From the NCBI RefSeq assembly GCF_000152945.2, contig NC_020830.1:682001-746000 (forward strand): a stretch of DNA of 64,000 nucleotides, written 5' to 3'. The position numbers and the translations under genes are program-made. The notes under the pieces are model-generated. The model was not told where the DNA came from. It did not search any database and saw only the letters and a list, made by a program, of their open reading frames with translations. This DNA is from Polaribacter sp. MED152. GTDB taxonomy: Bacteria; Bacteroidota; Bacteroidia; Flavobacteriales; Flavobacteriaceae. This document shows, in pieces, positions 9,314 through 17,232 of this stretch (position 1 is the first letter of the stretch; the number at the start of each line of letters is the position of its first letter).

Positions 9314-9829
9314 TTATTTATTTTCAATATACGTTTTAAAATTATTCAAATAGCCTTGATCTTGATCTTGAAAAGTAGACTTAAAATATGGAAACATGCA
9401 AGCCATAATATAAGAATCGCTTCTGCAGCTTGAATTTAAAGTTATAGTGGTTATTCCATTATTTTCGGTAAAAACATAATCATCTTTCTTTAGCATATTT
9501 TCTGCATCAAAAAATAGGGTAACTTTTTCATTAGGTACATAAGCCATCACCTTCTCTGTCATTGTAATTTCTTGACCTTGGTTGTCTAAAACTATTTTAT
9601 AGCTACTACCTGTTTTACCTACATTTTCATTTATAGTCTTTACAGATTTAATTTCAGGAATCCAATTCTTCACATTTTCTGTGGTATTAAAAGTTTTAAA
9701 AACTTCAGCTAAAGGCTCGTTCACAGAAACTTTAGCTTCATAGTTTGTTTCTTTTACTAATAAGCCTGTCGCAAAAAATGCTAAAACTAACGCTGTAATT
9801 ATACCTAATATAATTTTTATGGTTTTCAT
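9314..9829 (-). CDS. SRPBCC (START-like) family protein, membrane-anchored
   Basis: A 171-residue protein with an N-terminal hydrophobic helix (about residues 4-25) followed by one SRPBCC/polyketide cyclase-like helix-grip domain: VNEPLAEVFKTFNTTENVKN is the typical start, with strands through KVTLFFDAENMLKKDDYVF and a final long helix. Such domains bind hydrophobic ligands in a deep pocket. The gene sits nine bases after menA and six before menC. A role in handling a lipid or quinone intermediate is conceivable but is only inference from position. Confidence 0.8.
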   Translation of the reverse strand: MKTIKIILGIITALVLAFFATGLLVKETNYEAKVSVNEPLAEVFKTFNTTENVKNWIPEIKSVKTINENVGKTGSSYKIVLDNQGQEITMTEKVMAYVPNEKVTLFFDAENMLKKDDYVFTENNGITTITLNSSCRSDSYIMACMFPYFKSTFQDQDQGYLNNFKTYIENK

Positions 9830-9838
9830 AATTTCAAT

Positions 9839-10807
9839 TTAAAAAATAAAGTTTGTAATCCCGAAAATTAAAGCAAATAAGAAAGTACTTAGTGCAACTT
9901 TTTTTAATTCGCCATCTAATTCTGCTGGAATTGTATTTTTAGAAACAGTTATAATATTTAAAATTAACGGGATAAATGCTACTAAATATATCAACTGGTA
10001 ATAGCTTTCAAAATTAAGATAAGTGTAGCTTAAAGCAGCAATTAAGGCTCCTAAAATTAATGAATAATGATAAATTTTTGCATTTGCAATTCCTAATTTA
10101 ACTACCAACGTGTTTTTATTATTGATTTTATCTTCATCTCTATCTCTTAAATTATTAAGATTTAGAACTGCTGTGCTTAACGAACCAATAGAAATTGCCG
10201 GCAAAAATATTTCGAAATTAATGGCTTTTGTAAATAGGAAATAACTACCAACTACACTTAACAAACCAAAAAATAGAAATACAAAAATATCTCCAAAACC
10301 AGAATAGCCATAGGCTGAATTACCTACAGTATATTTAATAGCTGCTACAATAGAGGCTATTCCCAACACAAAAAAGAGAATAGAATAAAGAAAATTTTCT
10401 TTTCCGAAAGAAAAATAAATCAATAGCAATGCAATAATTAAAGTGATAATTGTAGTTATAACCATAGCATTTTTCATTTGTTTAGGAGTAATTGCACCAC
10501 TTGAAACCATTCTTGCTTCGCCTGTTCTATTTTTATCTGAACCTTTAATACCATCTCCATAATCATTGGCAAAATTAGACAAGACTTGAAAACCAATTGT
10601 GGTTAAAATTGCCAAAATAAATATTGTAATAGACGTTTCTACATCAATATGATTTACTTGAAAAGTTGTACCTAAATCATCGCTAATATTTTTCGAATCT
10701 GAGTTTTTGAATTGCGAAACTCCTAAAAGTGAGCCCACTATAATACCAGAAACTGATAATGGTAAAGTTCTTAAACGTGCTGCTTTTATAAAACTTTTTA
10801 CATCCAT
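9839..10807 (-). CDS. menA: 1,4-Dihydroxy-2-naphthoate polyprenyltransferase (UbiA family)
   Basis: A 322-residue membrane prenyltransferase with about eight to nine helices. Both Asp-rich motifs of the UbiA family are present: NFANDYGDGIKGSDKNRTGE near residue 80 and NNLRDRDEDKINNKNTLVV near residue 215, which bind the prenyl diphosphate through magnesium. MenA attaches the polyprenyl tail to DHNA, giving demethylmenaquinone. A short hydrophilic insert (about residues 33-55) after the first helix is a little unusual. The ATG start overlaps the end of the upstream PH-domain gene by ten bases, implying translational coupling. Confidence 0.93.
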   Translation of the reverse strand: MDVKSFIKAARLRTLPLSVSGIIVGSLLGVSQFKNSDSKNISDDLGTTFQVNHIDVETSITIFILAILTTIGFQVLSNFANDYGDGIKGSDKNRTGEARMVSSGAITPKQMKNAMVITTIITLIIALLLIYFSFGKENFLYSILFFVLGIASIVAAIKYTVGNSAYGYSGFGDIFVFLFFGLLSVVGSYFLFTKAINFEIFLPAISIGSLSTAVLNLNNLRDRDEDKINNKNTLVVKLGIANAKIYHYSLILGALIAALSYTYLNFESYYQLIYLVAFIPLILNIITVSKNTIPAELDGELKKVALSTFLFALIFGITNFIF

Positions 10808-12300
10808 GGAGCATTGCTTGTTTCTACTTTATACAAAGTATGATTATAAATTTTAACGGCTTCATTATAGGCAATACAAGGTATTTCAATCTTACCAGAA
10901 GCTGTTTGTAAAACTAAATCTGCAACATTACTTCTTTTTTGAAAGATAGACTGTTTCATTTTAATGTTTTGAACTTTAAAAATATCTAAATACACCAAAT
11001 GTGTTTCTAACAACCCCTTACCCACAATTAACATTTCATCAGAAATCTGATAAAACCTTTTCTTTATTTTCTTTAAAATTAAGAACACTACTAAAGGAGC
11101 AACCAATAATAAAGAATAAAAAACCTCAATATGAGAAATGAGATAATAGGTTACTGAATACAAAATCAAAAAGAATAAACTTGTCCAAAAAAATATTCTT
11201 TTTTTGTAATAAGAGTCAGGATTCTTTTTGATATTATTCTCAACATTAAGCGTTTTAAAAATTGATGTTTTAACAATTTCTATCTGATCTTTTTTACACC
11301 CAACCAAACGAATTAACTTTTCTTTCTTTGCATTATTTACCTTACCACTAACAGCTTGTTTAAAAGTGATAAATGATATACCAATAAGTCTCTTTAAAGG
11401 ATTTGTAGAAATAGTTACATTTTGAATTTTTTGCTTCTTTAAAACAATTGATTTCTTGGTTAGCAATCCTTGATTTATCTCGAAAGCATCATCTTTTAAA
11501 TATGCTCTAAGATTAAAATGGATTAAAAACACCTTTACAAAAGAACTAATTAAAGCGATTAGCGTTAGTAAAATTACCAATATTGTAACTAATACTACGC
11601 TTGCAGATAAATTGCTAGTACTTTCAGAAATGTAACCATCTAAAGCCTCAGCTTTACCAAAACTTTCTGAAATTTGTTGAATTTGGTTAAAAAATCCGAT
11701 AACAATAGCAAAAAATAGAAATAAGTTCTGAAGGTGATTTTCAGTTAAACTAACCTTTATTAGAGAAAAAAAACCAATTTTCATAATTGGTTCTATTTCA
11801 TTTTCCTCTACAACTTCAATATCGAATTCTTTAGCTTTAGAAATAACCGCCTTTAATGCTTCAGCTTTTTCTAAGGATAATGCTTTTATTGCAATTTCTG
11901 TGTCTTTAGAACCTGCTGTTTCTATACTTACCTCAAACACACCTATAATTTGCTGAACTATATTTTGTTTGAAATTAATGTTCTGAATCCTATGAAATGG
12001 AATTTCTACTAATGTCTTTTTTAGAATTCCTTTTTTTAAAATAAAATGCTGATTTTCTATTTTAAACTGAAAATTAATATAAATAAAATAAGCTCTCAGT
12101 AATAAAAGTGATAGCAGTAATCCTATCCCTAAATAAATATAAATAACGCCATAAGAGGAAAACTTAGAGAAATCTTTAAAAATTATAAATAGAAATATCC
12201 AAAATAATTTGATAACTCTATAAATCTCTGCAAAATAAATAATGAATATTCCTTTCGGAGATTGCTTAGAAAATTCAGAAAATGTATACGAATTATTCAT
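10798..12300 (-). CDS. Bacterial PH domain membrane protein, YdbT-like
   Basis: A 500-residue membrane protein with three bPH2 (DUF304) modules, each preceded by paired transmembrane helices: FILKKGILKKTLVEIPFHRI (about 75-100), the segment around FEINQGLLTKKSIVLKKQKI (about 270) and MLIVGKGLLETHLVYLDIFK (about 415). The repeated pattern of a strand, Gly-Leu/Ile, then 'P-[FL]-x-R/K-[IV]-Q' is diagnostic. Homologues in Bacillus (YdbS/YdbT) form pairs and are linked to envelope stress or secretion; their exact activity is unclear. It overlaps the smaller PH gene by eight bases upstream and menA by ten bases downstream. Confidence 0.85.
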   Translation of the reverse strand: MNNSYTFSEFSKQSPKGIFIIYFAEIYRVIKLFWIFLFIIFKDFSKFSSYGVIYIYLGIGLLLSLLLLRAYFIYINFQFKIENQHFILKKGILKKTLVEIPFHRIQNINFKQNIVQQIIGVFEVSIETAGSKDTEIAIKALSLEKAEALKAVISKAKEFDIEVVEENEIEPIMKIGFFSLIKVSLTENHLQNLFLFFAIVIGFFNQIQQISESFGKAEALDGYISESTSNLSASVVLVTILVILLTLIALISSFVKVFLIHFNLRAYLKDDAFEINQGLLTKKSIVLKKQKIQNVTISTNPLKRLIGISFITFKQAVSGKVNNAKKEKLIRLVGCKKDQIEIVKTSIFKTLNVENNIKKNPDSYYKKRIFFWTSLFFLILYSVTYYLISHIEVFYSLLLVAPLVVFLILKKIKKRFYQISDEMLIVGKGLLETHLVYLDIFKVQNIKMKQSIFQKRSNVADLVLQTASGKIEIPCIAYNEAVKIYNHTLYKVETSNAPWM

Positions 12301-12805
12301 TAATTTTTGAGCTAATGAATTCTTTGATTTCTAGGGCTTCCTGCTTTTTAATTCCTTTAATTACTAAATCATCACTAGAATCTCCAGCTGTGTATACACT
12401 TAAAGAAGCAAGGTTAAACAATCTTGATATTGGTTTTTCATCGGTTTCTACATGCTGAATTCTTGAAAATGGCACTGTTGTAGTTTTTAAAACTAACAAT
12501 CCAGACTTGTAAGAAATATCCTTTTCTCTTAAAGCATATTTTTTCTTCGGAAATGCTAAAAGCGTGTATAACAAGCAAAGTGCAAAGAAAGAAGTAAAAC
12601 CAAAATAAATATAGGTGCTATAATTTAAAAAATCTTCTGAAAAAGCGTATTGATGCAAAGCTATTAAACCCAAAAACAGTATTATAAAAACTAAAAAAAG
12701 ATTGATTAAAATTACTTTTAAATAATCTTTATCAATCTTTTTAAAATGTATTTTAGTAATGTCTGGTAATTCTGTAACGAGTTCGTTTTTAAAATTTTCT
12801 GACAT
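12293..12805 (-). CDS. Bacterial PH domain protein, YdbS-like
   Basis: A 170-residue protein with two transmembrane helices (about 32-52 and 62-85) and one bPH2 domain: YALREKDISYKSGLLVLKTT followed by VPFSRIQHVETDEKPISRLF and ASLSVYTAGDSSDDLVIKGI. This is the canonical YdbS layout, and the next gene encodes a YdbT-like partner with an eight-base overlap. The pair probably forms one membrane complex. It follows the CCG-type Fe-S protein gene by 18 bases. Confidence 0.87.
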   Translation of the reverse strand: MSENFKNELVTELPDITKIHFKKIDKDYLKVILINLFLVFIILFLGLIALHQYAFSEDFLNYSTYIYFGFTSFFALCLLYTLLAFPKKKYALREKDISYKSGLLVLKTTTVPFSRIQHVETDEKPISRLFNLASLSVYTAGDSSDDLVIKGIKKQEALEIKEFISSKINE

Positions 12806-12823
12806 TTTTAATAAAACCTTATT

Positions 12824-13603
12824 TTACAAATTATTTGCTTCTGCAATTAGTTCTGCGATATCTTTAACAACAACTTCAGCCTCTTTTTCTTTAAATTTAA
12901 TACCATCTGTCATCATAGTATTACAATATGGGCAACCAGTTGCAATAATGCTAGGGTTTGTTTCTAAAGCATCTTCTGTTCTTAACACATTTACTTCTTT
13001 ATCTCCTGGCTCTGCATCTTTAAACATTTGTGCACCACCTGCTCCACAACATAAAGCTGTAGATTTATGACGCTTCATTTCTGTTAAGTTTACACCTAAT
13101 CTCTTAATTAAATCACGAGGAGATTCATAAACTTCATTAGCTCTACCTAAATAGCAAGGATCATGAAAAGTAACTCTTTTACCTTTTAGAGTGGCATCAT
13201 CTATTTTTAAACGGCCTTCTTTTATTAAATTTTGAATGAACTGTGTATGATGATAAACCTCATACTTACCTCCTAAAGAAGGATATTCATTTTTTATAGT
13301 ATTGAATGAATGTGGGTCACAGGTAACAATCTTTTTAATTTCATAGCCATTTAAAACCTCAATGTTCATCATTGCCTGCATTTGAAACAAGAATTCATTT
13401 CCTGCTCTTTTAGCTGCATCTCCTGTAGATGTTTCTTCTGTTCCTAAAACAGCAAAATCTACATTAGCTTGATGTAAAATTTTTACAAATGCTCTACTAA
13501 TTTTTTTAGCTCTGTCATCGTAACTACCTGCAGCACCAACCCAAAACAACACTTCTGGTTGCTTGCCTTGAGCCATCATATCTGCCATTGTTGGTACATT
13601 CAT
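12824..13603 (-). CDS. Cysteine-rich (CCG-type) Fe-S/heterodisulfide reductase-like protein with degenerate N-terminal site
   Basis: A 259-residue protein made of two CCG-type modules as in HdrB, GlpC and LutA. The C-terminal module is complete: HDPCYLGR (C150), CCGAGG (C185, C186) and GCPYCNTMM (C224, C227). In the N-terminal module the ligand positions are changed: GAAGS (A24) where GCxGS is usual, ETSTGD (S59) where a Cys is usual, and TCDPHSF (C95, S99) in place of xCPHCF. I infer that only one cluster or catalytic site remains. The partner is the membrane 4Fe-4S protein encoded 78 bases upstream. The pair likely passes electrons between the quinone pool and an unknown substrate. Confidence 0.85.
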   Translation of the reverse strand: MNVPTMADMMAQGKQPEVLFWVGAAGSYDDRAKKISRAFVKILHQANVDFAVLGTEETSTGDAAKRAGNEFLFQMQAMMNIEVLNGYEIKKIVTCDPHSFNTIKNEYPSLGGKYEVYHHTQFIQNLIKEGRLKIDDATLKGKRVTFHDPCYLGRANEVYESPRDLIKRLGVNLTEMKRHKSTALCCGAGGAQMFKDAEPGDKEVNVLRTEDALETNPSIIATGCPYCNTMMTDGIKFKEKEAEVVVKDIAELIAEANNL

Positions 13604-13681
13604 ATCTTTCGTTTTTAGTGTTAAATTTTAAATACTTAGTTATTCAAACTAATAATTAACTACTTAAATTTAAAAATTATC

Positions 13682-14998
13682 TTATTCTTCGTTTGCCCAG
13701 TTTAATCTATCTTGTTGATTATATTGCCAAGGAGCACCATTGTTTTCAACATTGGTCATCATCATATTTAATTCTTGAGGTGCAGCACTTTGCTCCATAA
13801 CTAAATATCTTCTCATATCCATAATGATAGAAAGTGGATCTATGTTTACAGGACATTCTTCTACACATGCATTACAACTTGTACAAGCCCATAATTCTTC
13901 TGGAGTGATGTAGTCATTTAATAATTGCTTACCATCATCTTTAAATTCACCTTTGTTTTCATCAATATTTCTACCAACTTCTTCTAAACGATCTCTAGTA
14001 TCCATCATTATTTTACGAGGAGAAAGCTTTTTACCTGTTAAATTTGCAGGACATGCAGATGTACATCTACCACATTCAGTACAGGTATATGCGTTTAATA
14101 ATTGTACCCAGCTTAAATCTGCAACATCACTAGCTCCAAATTTTTCTGGTACAGTTTCCTCTGCTCCTTCTTCTGGCATAGCATAAGGATCTGCATCAGG
14201 ATCCATCATTAATTTTACCTCATTAGTAACCGCTTCTAAATTATTGAATTGACCTTTTGGTTTTAAATTCGCAAAATATGTATTTGGAAAAGCCAAAAGG
14301 ATGTGTAAATGTTTAGAGTAATATAAATAGTTTAAGAATACTAGAATACCTAAAATGTGAATCCACCAAGCAGTTCTCTCGATTAAATGAACGGTCTCTG
14401 CAGAAAAACCATCAAATAATGGTGCCACAAATTGACTGATAGGATTTCCTATTCCTGCCTGCTGAAATGCTGTATCTGTAGCATTCATAACAATAAAAAG
14501 CGTCATTAAAACCATTTCAAAGTACAAAATATAGTTACCATCTTTCTTAGGCCAACCTTTCATTTCTCTACTTAAAAATCGCTTGATGTTTGAAATATTT
14601 CTCCTTGTCCAGAAAATGATTACGGCTACAAAAACAAGTGCTGCTAAAATTTCGAAAGTTCCAATTAAGAAGGCATAGAAACTATCGCCAATAATTCCTT
14701 GAAAAATTCTATGTGTTCCAAAAATACCATCTATAACGATTTCGAGAACTTCTATATTTATGATGATAAATCCGACGTAGACAATAATATGTAAAAATCC
14801 TGAAAGTGGTCTTTTAACCATTTTAGATTGCCCTAAAGCAATCATAGCCATGTTTTTCCATCTTTCAGATTTATTATCAAACCTGTCTACATCTTTACCT
14901 AGTTTAATATTTCTTGATATTTTTCTGATGTTCATCACAAAAAAACCAATACCTGCAATTAAGGCTATTATAAAAAGTAAATTTGGTAAATATTGCAT
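13682..14998 (-). CDS. Membrane-bound 4Fe-4S dicluster protein (HdrC/NarI-like electron transfer subunit)
   Basis: A 438-residue protein. Residues 1-240 hold about six transmembrane helices with several histidines (for example H70, H204, H214, H230, H232) that could ligate haem b, as in the NarI/DsrM type of quinone-reactive subunit. Residues 300-400 are cytoplasmic and carry two 4Fe-4S motifs: CTECGRCTSACPAN (306-316) and CTSCNACVEECPVNIDP (372-382). Together with the downstream CCG protein this resembles a quinone-linked HdrBC-type electron transfer pair, common in Bacteroidota but without an assigned substrate. Position upstream of menaquinone genes fits a menaquinone-dependent role; that is inference. 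Confidence 0.87.
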   Translation of the reverse strand: MQYLPNLLFIIALIAGIGFFVMNIRKISRNIKLGKDVDRFDNKSERWKNMAMIALGQSKMVKRPLSGFLHIIVYVGFIIINIEVLEIVIDGIFGTHRIFQGIIGDSFYAFLIGTFEILAALVFVAVIIFWTRRNISNIKRFLSREMKGWPKKDGNYILYFEMVLMTLFIVMNATDTAFQQAGIGNPISQFVAPLFDGFSAETVHLIERTAWWIHILGILVFLNYLYYSKHLHILLAFPNTYFANLKPKGQFNNLEAVTNEVKLMMDPDADPYAMPEEGAEETVPEKFGASDVADLSWVQLLNAYTCTECGRCTSACPANLTGKKLSPRKIMMDTRDRLEEVGRNIDENKGEFKDDGKQLLNDYITPEELWACTSCNACVEECPVNIDPLSIIMDMRRYLVMEQSAAPQELNMMMTNVENNGAPWQYNQQDRLNWANEE

Positions 14999-15021
14999 TA
15001 TGTAAAAATTAAATTAGTGTT

Positions 15022-15990
15022 TTAGTCTTTTATAAATAGTAAACTATCTGGAGCTGTTGGTTCATATTCTTGTGGCTTTTTACCAAATAAAGAAAAATGA
15101 ACATATCTTTTTGGGTTTATTTTTAAATCTCTTAGTAACTGCTCTAACTCCTTTGTTGCAGCCTCTACATTTCTGTATAACTCATCATCATTAATTAACC
15201 TACCAATAGAACCATCTGTAGAATTAATTTTCTTAGATAATTCATTAAAATTATCTACTGCATTTTCTGCCTTTTGAATAATACTATTAAAATTAACAGT
15301 GGTTAAACTGTCTGCCAATTTGTTTAAGTTTCCAGTAATATTCTTTGTATTCTCAAGAGTTTCTTTTAAATTATCTTGATTATCAACAACCAACGAATTT
15401 ACAGTTTTAATAGTTTGTCTTAACTCGTAAATAGTTGCTGCTAAATTAGATACAGAAGAGTTTATACCATTTATGGTTTTATCATTTAAAATTTTATTTA
15501 CACCACTAAATAAAGTATCTGCTCTTACAATTACTTTTTCTATTTTAGTTTGTAAAGGGTCTAGTCTTTCACCGATAGATGTAAAAAGACTTTCTTCCAT
15601 TTCTCCTTTTAACATATCTCCAGAAACAGCCATTTCACCTTCATAATTAGGTACAATTGCTAAATTTGATGGAGATAATGGATTTGGTGAGTATATTTTT
15701 ACAACGCTATTTTTAGAAAACTGAAAATCATTTTCTACAGCAAAAGTCACAATTAACTGACCTCTTTTTTCTTCTGTAGTATTAAATGCTATGTCTTTAA
15801 CTTGGCCAACTTTTAAACCATTTAAAGTTACAGAACTAGCTCTGTTTAAACCTCCAATTTTAGTATATTCTACTTGGAATTCACGAGCTTTACCATCTAG
15901 TAAATCATGACCTTTTAAAAAGTTAAAGCCCCAAACAAATGAAACAATAACGATAATTAAAATAATACCAATTTTTAATTCTTTAGACAT
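15022..15990 (-). CDS. MlaD/MCE domain lipid transport protein
   Basis: A 322-residue protein with one N-terminal membrane helix (about 6-24), an MCE domain (about 38-115: FQVEYTKIGGLNRASSVTLN and GLKVGQVKDI are typical) and a long helical region (about 130-290) predicted to be coiled, ending in a short tail. MCE proteins form periplasmic hexameric rings or tubes that move phospholipids between membranes. No MlaE permease or MlaF ATPase is encoded in this window, so those partners must be elsewhere. The gene lies 55 bases after the amidase gene. Confidence 0.9.
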   Translation of the reverse strand: MSKELKIGIILIIVIVSFVWGFNFLKGHDLLDGKAREFQVEYTKIGGLNRASSVTLNGLKVGQVKDIAFNTTEEKRGQLIVTFAVENDFQFSKNSVVKIYSPNPLSPSNLAIVPNYEGEMAVSGDMLKGEMEESLFTSIGERLDPLQTKIEKVIVRADTLFSGVNKILNDKTINGINSSVSNLAATIYELRQTIKTVNSLVVDNQDNLKETLENTKNITGNLNKLADSLTTVNFNSIIQKAENAVDNFNELSKKINSTDGSIGRLINDDELYRNVEAATKELEQLLRDLKINPKRYVHFSLFGKKPQEYEPTAPDSLLFIKD

Positions 15991-16045
15991 AGATAGAAAT
16001 TTACTAACAATATTACTACTATTTTTTATTTGCTACTAAGCAAAT

Positions 16046-17140
16046 TTAAGGCATTTTATTCACTTCTTCTACAGATACTTTTGTACCATTTTTAAAAGCT
16101 ACAAGAAATGCTGTTTTATAACCTTTCTGTCTAGCCACTTTTAATGATTTTTTAGCCTCTTTGTATGAGGGAGTTACACCATAATAATACTTATAAAAGG
16201 CACCAACTTTAATTCTTTGAATATTTTTTAAACCCTTAAAATTATATGATTTTGTGGGTATTTTATTTTTACCTGAAGCAATTTGAACCTTAAATTCAAC
16301 AAAATCTTTTTGCTCAGCTACTATGCCATTATCTACAACCGTATTTATTTTTAGATTAGTTACATAGTTTTCGATTGCTTGAGCCACAGATTTTGCCATT
16401 TTTTGTTGACCTTGTTTTGAATTTAAAAATCTGCCTTCTTTTTTGTTCGTTAAAAAACCAAGCTCAACTAAAACACTTGGCATCACAGTTTCTCTTAATA
16501 CTTGAAAGTTATCTTGTTTTACTTTACGATCGAGCCTGTTTAATTGCCTTGTAAAATTATTTTGAATAAGACTTGCAATCTCTAAGCTTTTGTCTAAATT
16601 CTCTTCTTGTAATAATGAGAAACCTACTACAGATTCTACTGAATTCGCATCAAAGCCCTTATATCTTTGCTCGTAATTTTCTTCTAATAAAACAGCCGCA
16701 TTTTCTCTTTTGGCAATTTCTAAATTCTTTTTATTACCTCTAAGTCCTAAAACAAAGGTTCCTGCTCCATGAGCTGCTGGCCTTGGTAAGTAAGAATCAC
16801 AGTGAATAGACACAAAAAGATCTGCATCTGCTTTATTTGCAATATCACCTCTCTTCCATAAATCTATAAAAACATCTTTTTTTCTGGTAAAAATTACTTT
16901 GATATCTTTATTTTTCTTCAACTCATCACCTACCAATAAAGCCACCTTTAGTGCTATATTCTTTTCATAATATCCATTTCCTCTATTTCCAGGATCTTTT
17001 CCTCCATGACCAGCATCTAAAACAATAGTATACTTTTTTTGTGCATTTGTAGTTATAGGTAAGAATATCATAAAACAAAAGGCTATAAAAAATAGCTTTT
17101 GAAGAATGGTATTAAATTTGTGGATTTCTAGAAAATTCAT
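16046..17140 (-). CDS. N-acetylmuramoyl-L-alanine amidase with C-terminal SPOR-like domain
   Basis: I take the ATG at 17140 as start; a TTG directly before it is less likely. The first 34 residues are a signal peptide ending near TNA-QKK. The Amidase_3 domain (about 36-255) shows the zinc ligands: LDAGHGGKDPGNRG (His), GYYEKNIALK (Glu), VSIHCDSY (His) and the catalytic Glu in SVLVELGFLTN. The last 85 residues contain a SPOR-like fold (FKVQIASGKNKIP, YKYYYGVTPSYKEAKK, AFLVAFKNG), which would target septal, denuded peptidoglycan. It cleaves the amide between MurNAc and the stem peptide, probably in daughter-cell separation. It is divergent from lptD. Confidence 0.92.
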   Translation of the reverse strand: MNFLEIHKFNTILQKLFFIAFCFMIFLPITTNAQKKYTIVLDAGHGGKDPGNRGNGYYEKNIALKVALLVGDELKKNKDIKVIFTRKKDVFIDLWKRGDIANKADADLFVSIHCDSYLPRPAAHGAGTFVLGLRGNKKNLEIAKRENAAVLLEENYEQRYKGFDANSVESVVGFSLLQEENLDKSLEIASLIQNNFTRQLNRLDRKVKQDNFQVLRETVMPSVLVELGFLTNKKEGRFLNSKQGQQKMAKSVAQAIENYVTNLKINTVVDNGIVAEQKDFVEFKVQIASGKNKIPTKSYNFKGLKNIQRIKVGAFYKYYYGVTPSYKEAKKSLKVARQKGYKTAFLVAFKNGTKVSVEEVNKMP

Positions 17141-17154
17141 CAATAAAATTTAAC

Positions 17155-17177
17155 TAATTTTGGCATCTTTAATTTTG
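17155..17177 (+). promoter_or_regulatory. Two candidate -7 elements for lptD
   Basis: TAATTTTG occurs twice, at 17155-17162 and 17170-17177, 15 bases apart; both match TAnnTTTG. They lie 56-78 bases upstream of the TTG start of lptD in the region shared with the divergent amidase gene. No good -33 TTG is visible for either. Confidence 0.4.
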
Positions 17178-17212
17178 TGTTTCAAATATTGAGCCATACT
17201 TTTACTCATATA

Positions 17213-17220
17213 CAAAAATA
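17213..17220 (-). promoter_or_regulatory. Candidate -7 element for the amidase-mlaD directon
   Basis: On the minus strand this reads TATTTTTG (TAnnTTTG), about 73 bases upstream of the amidase ATG. It would give a leader of roughly 65 bases and would transcribe across the lptD promoter elements, so the two divergent promoters overlap. Confidence 0.38.
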
Positions 17221-17232
17221 GTATTTATAGCA

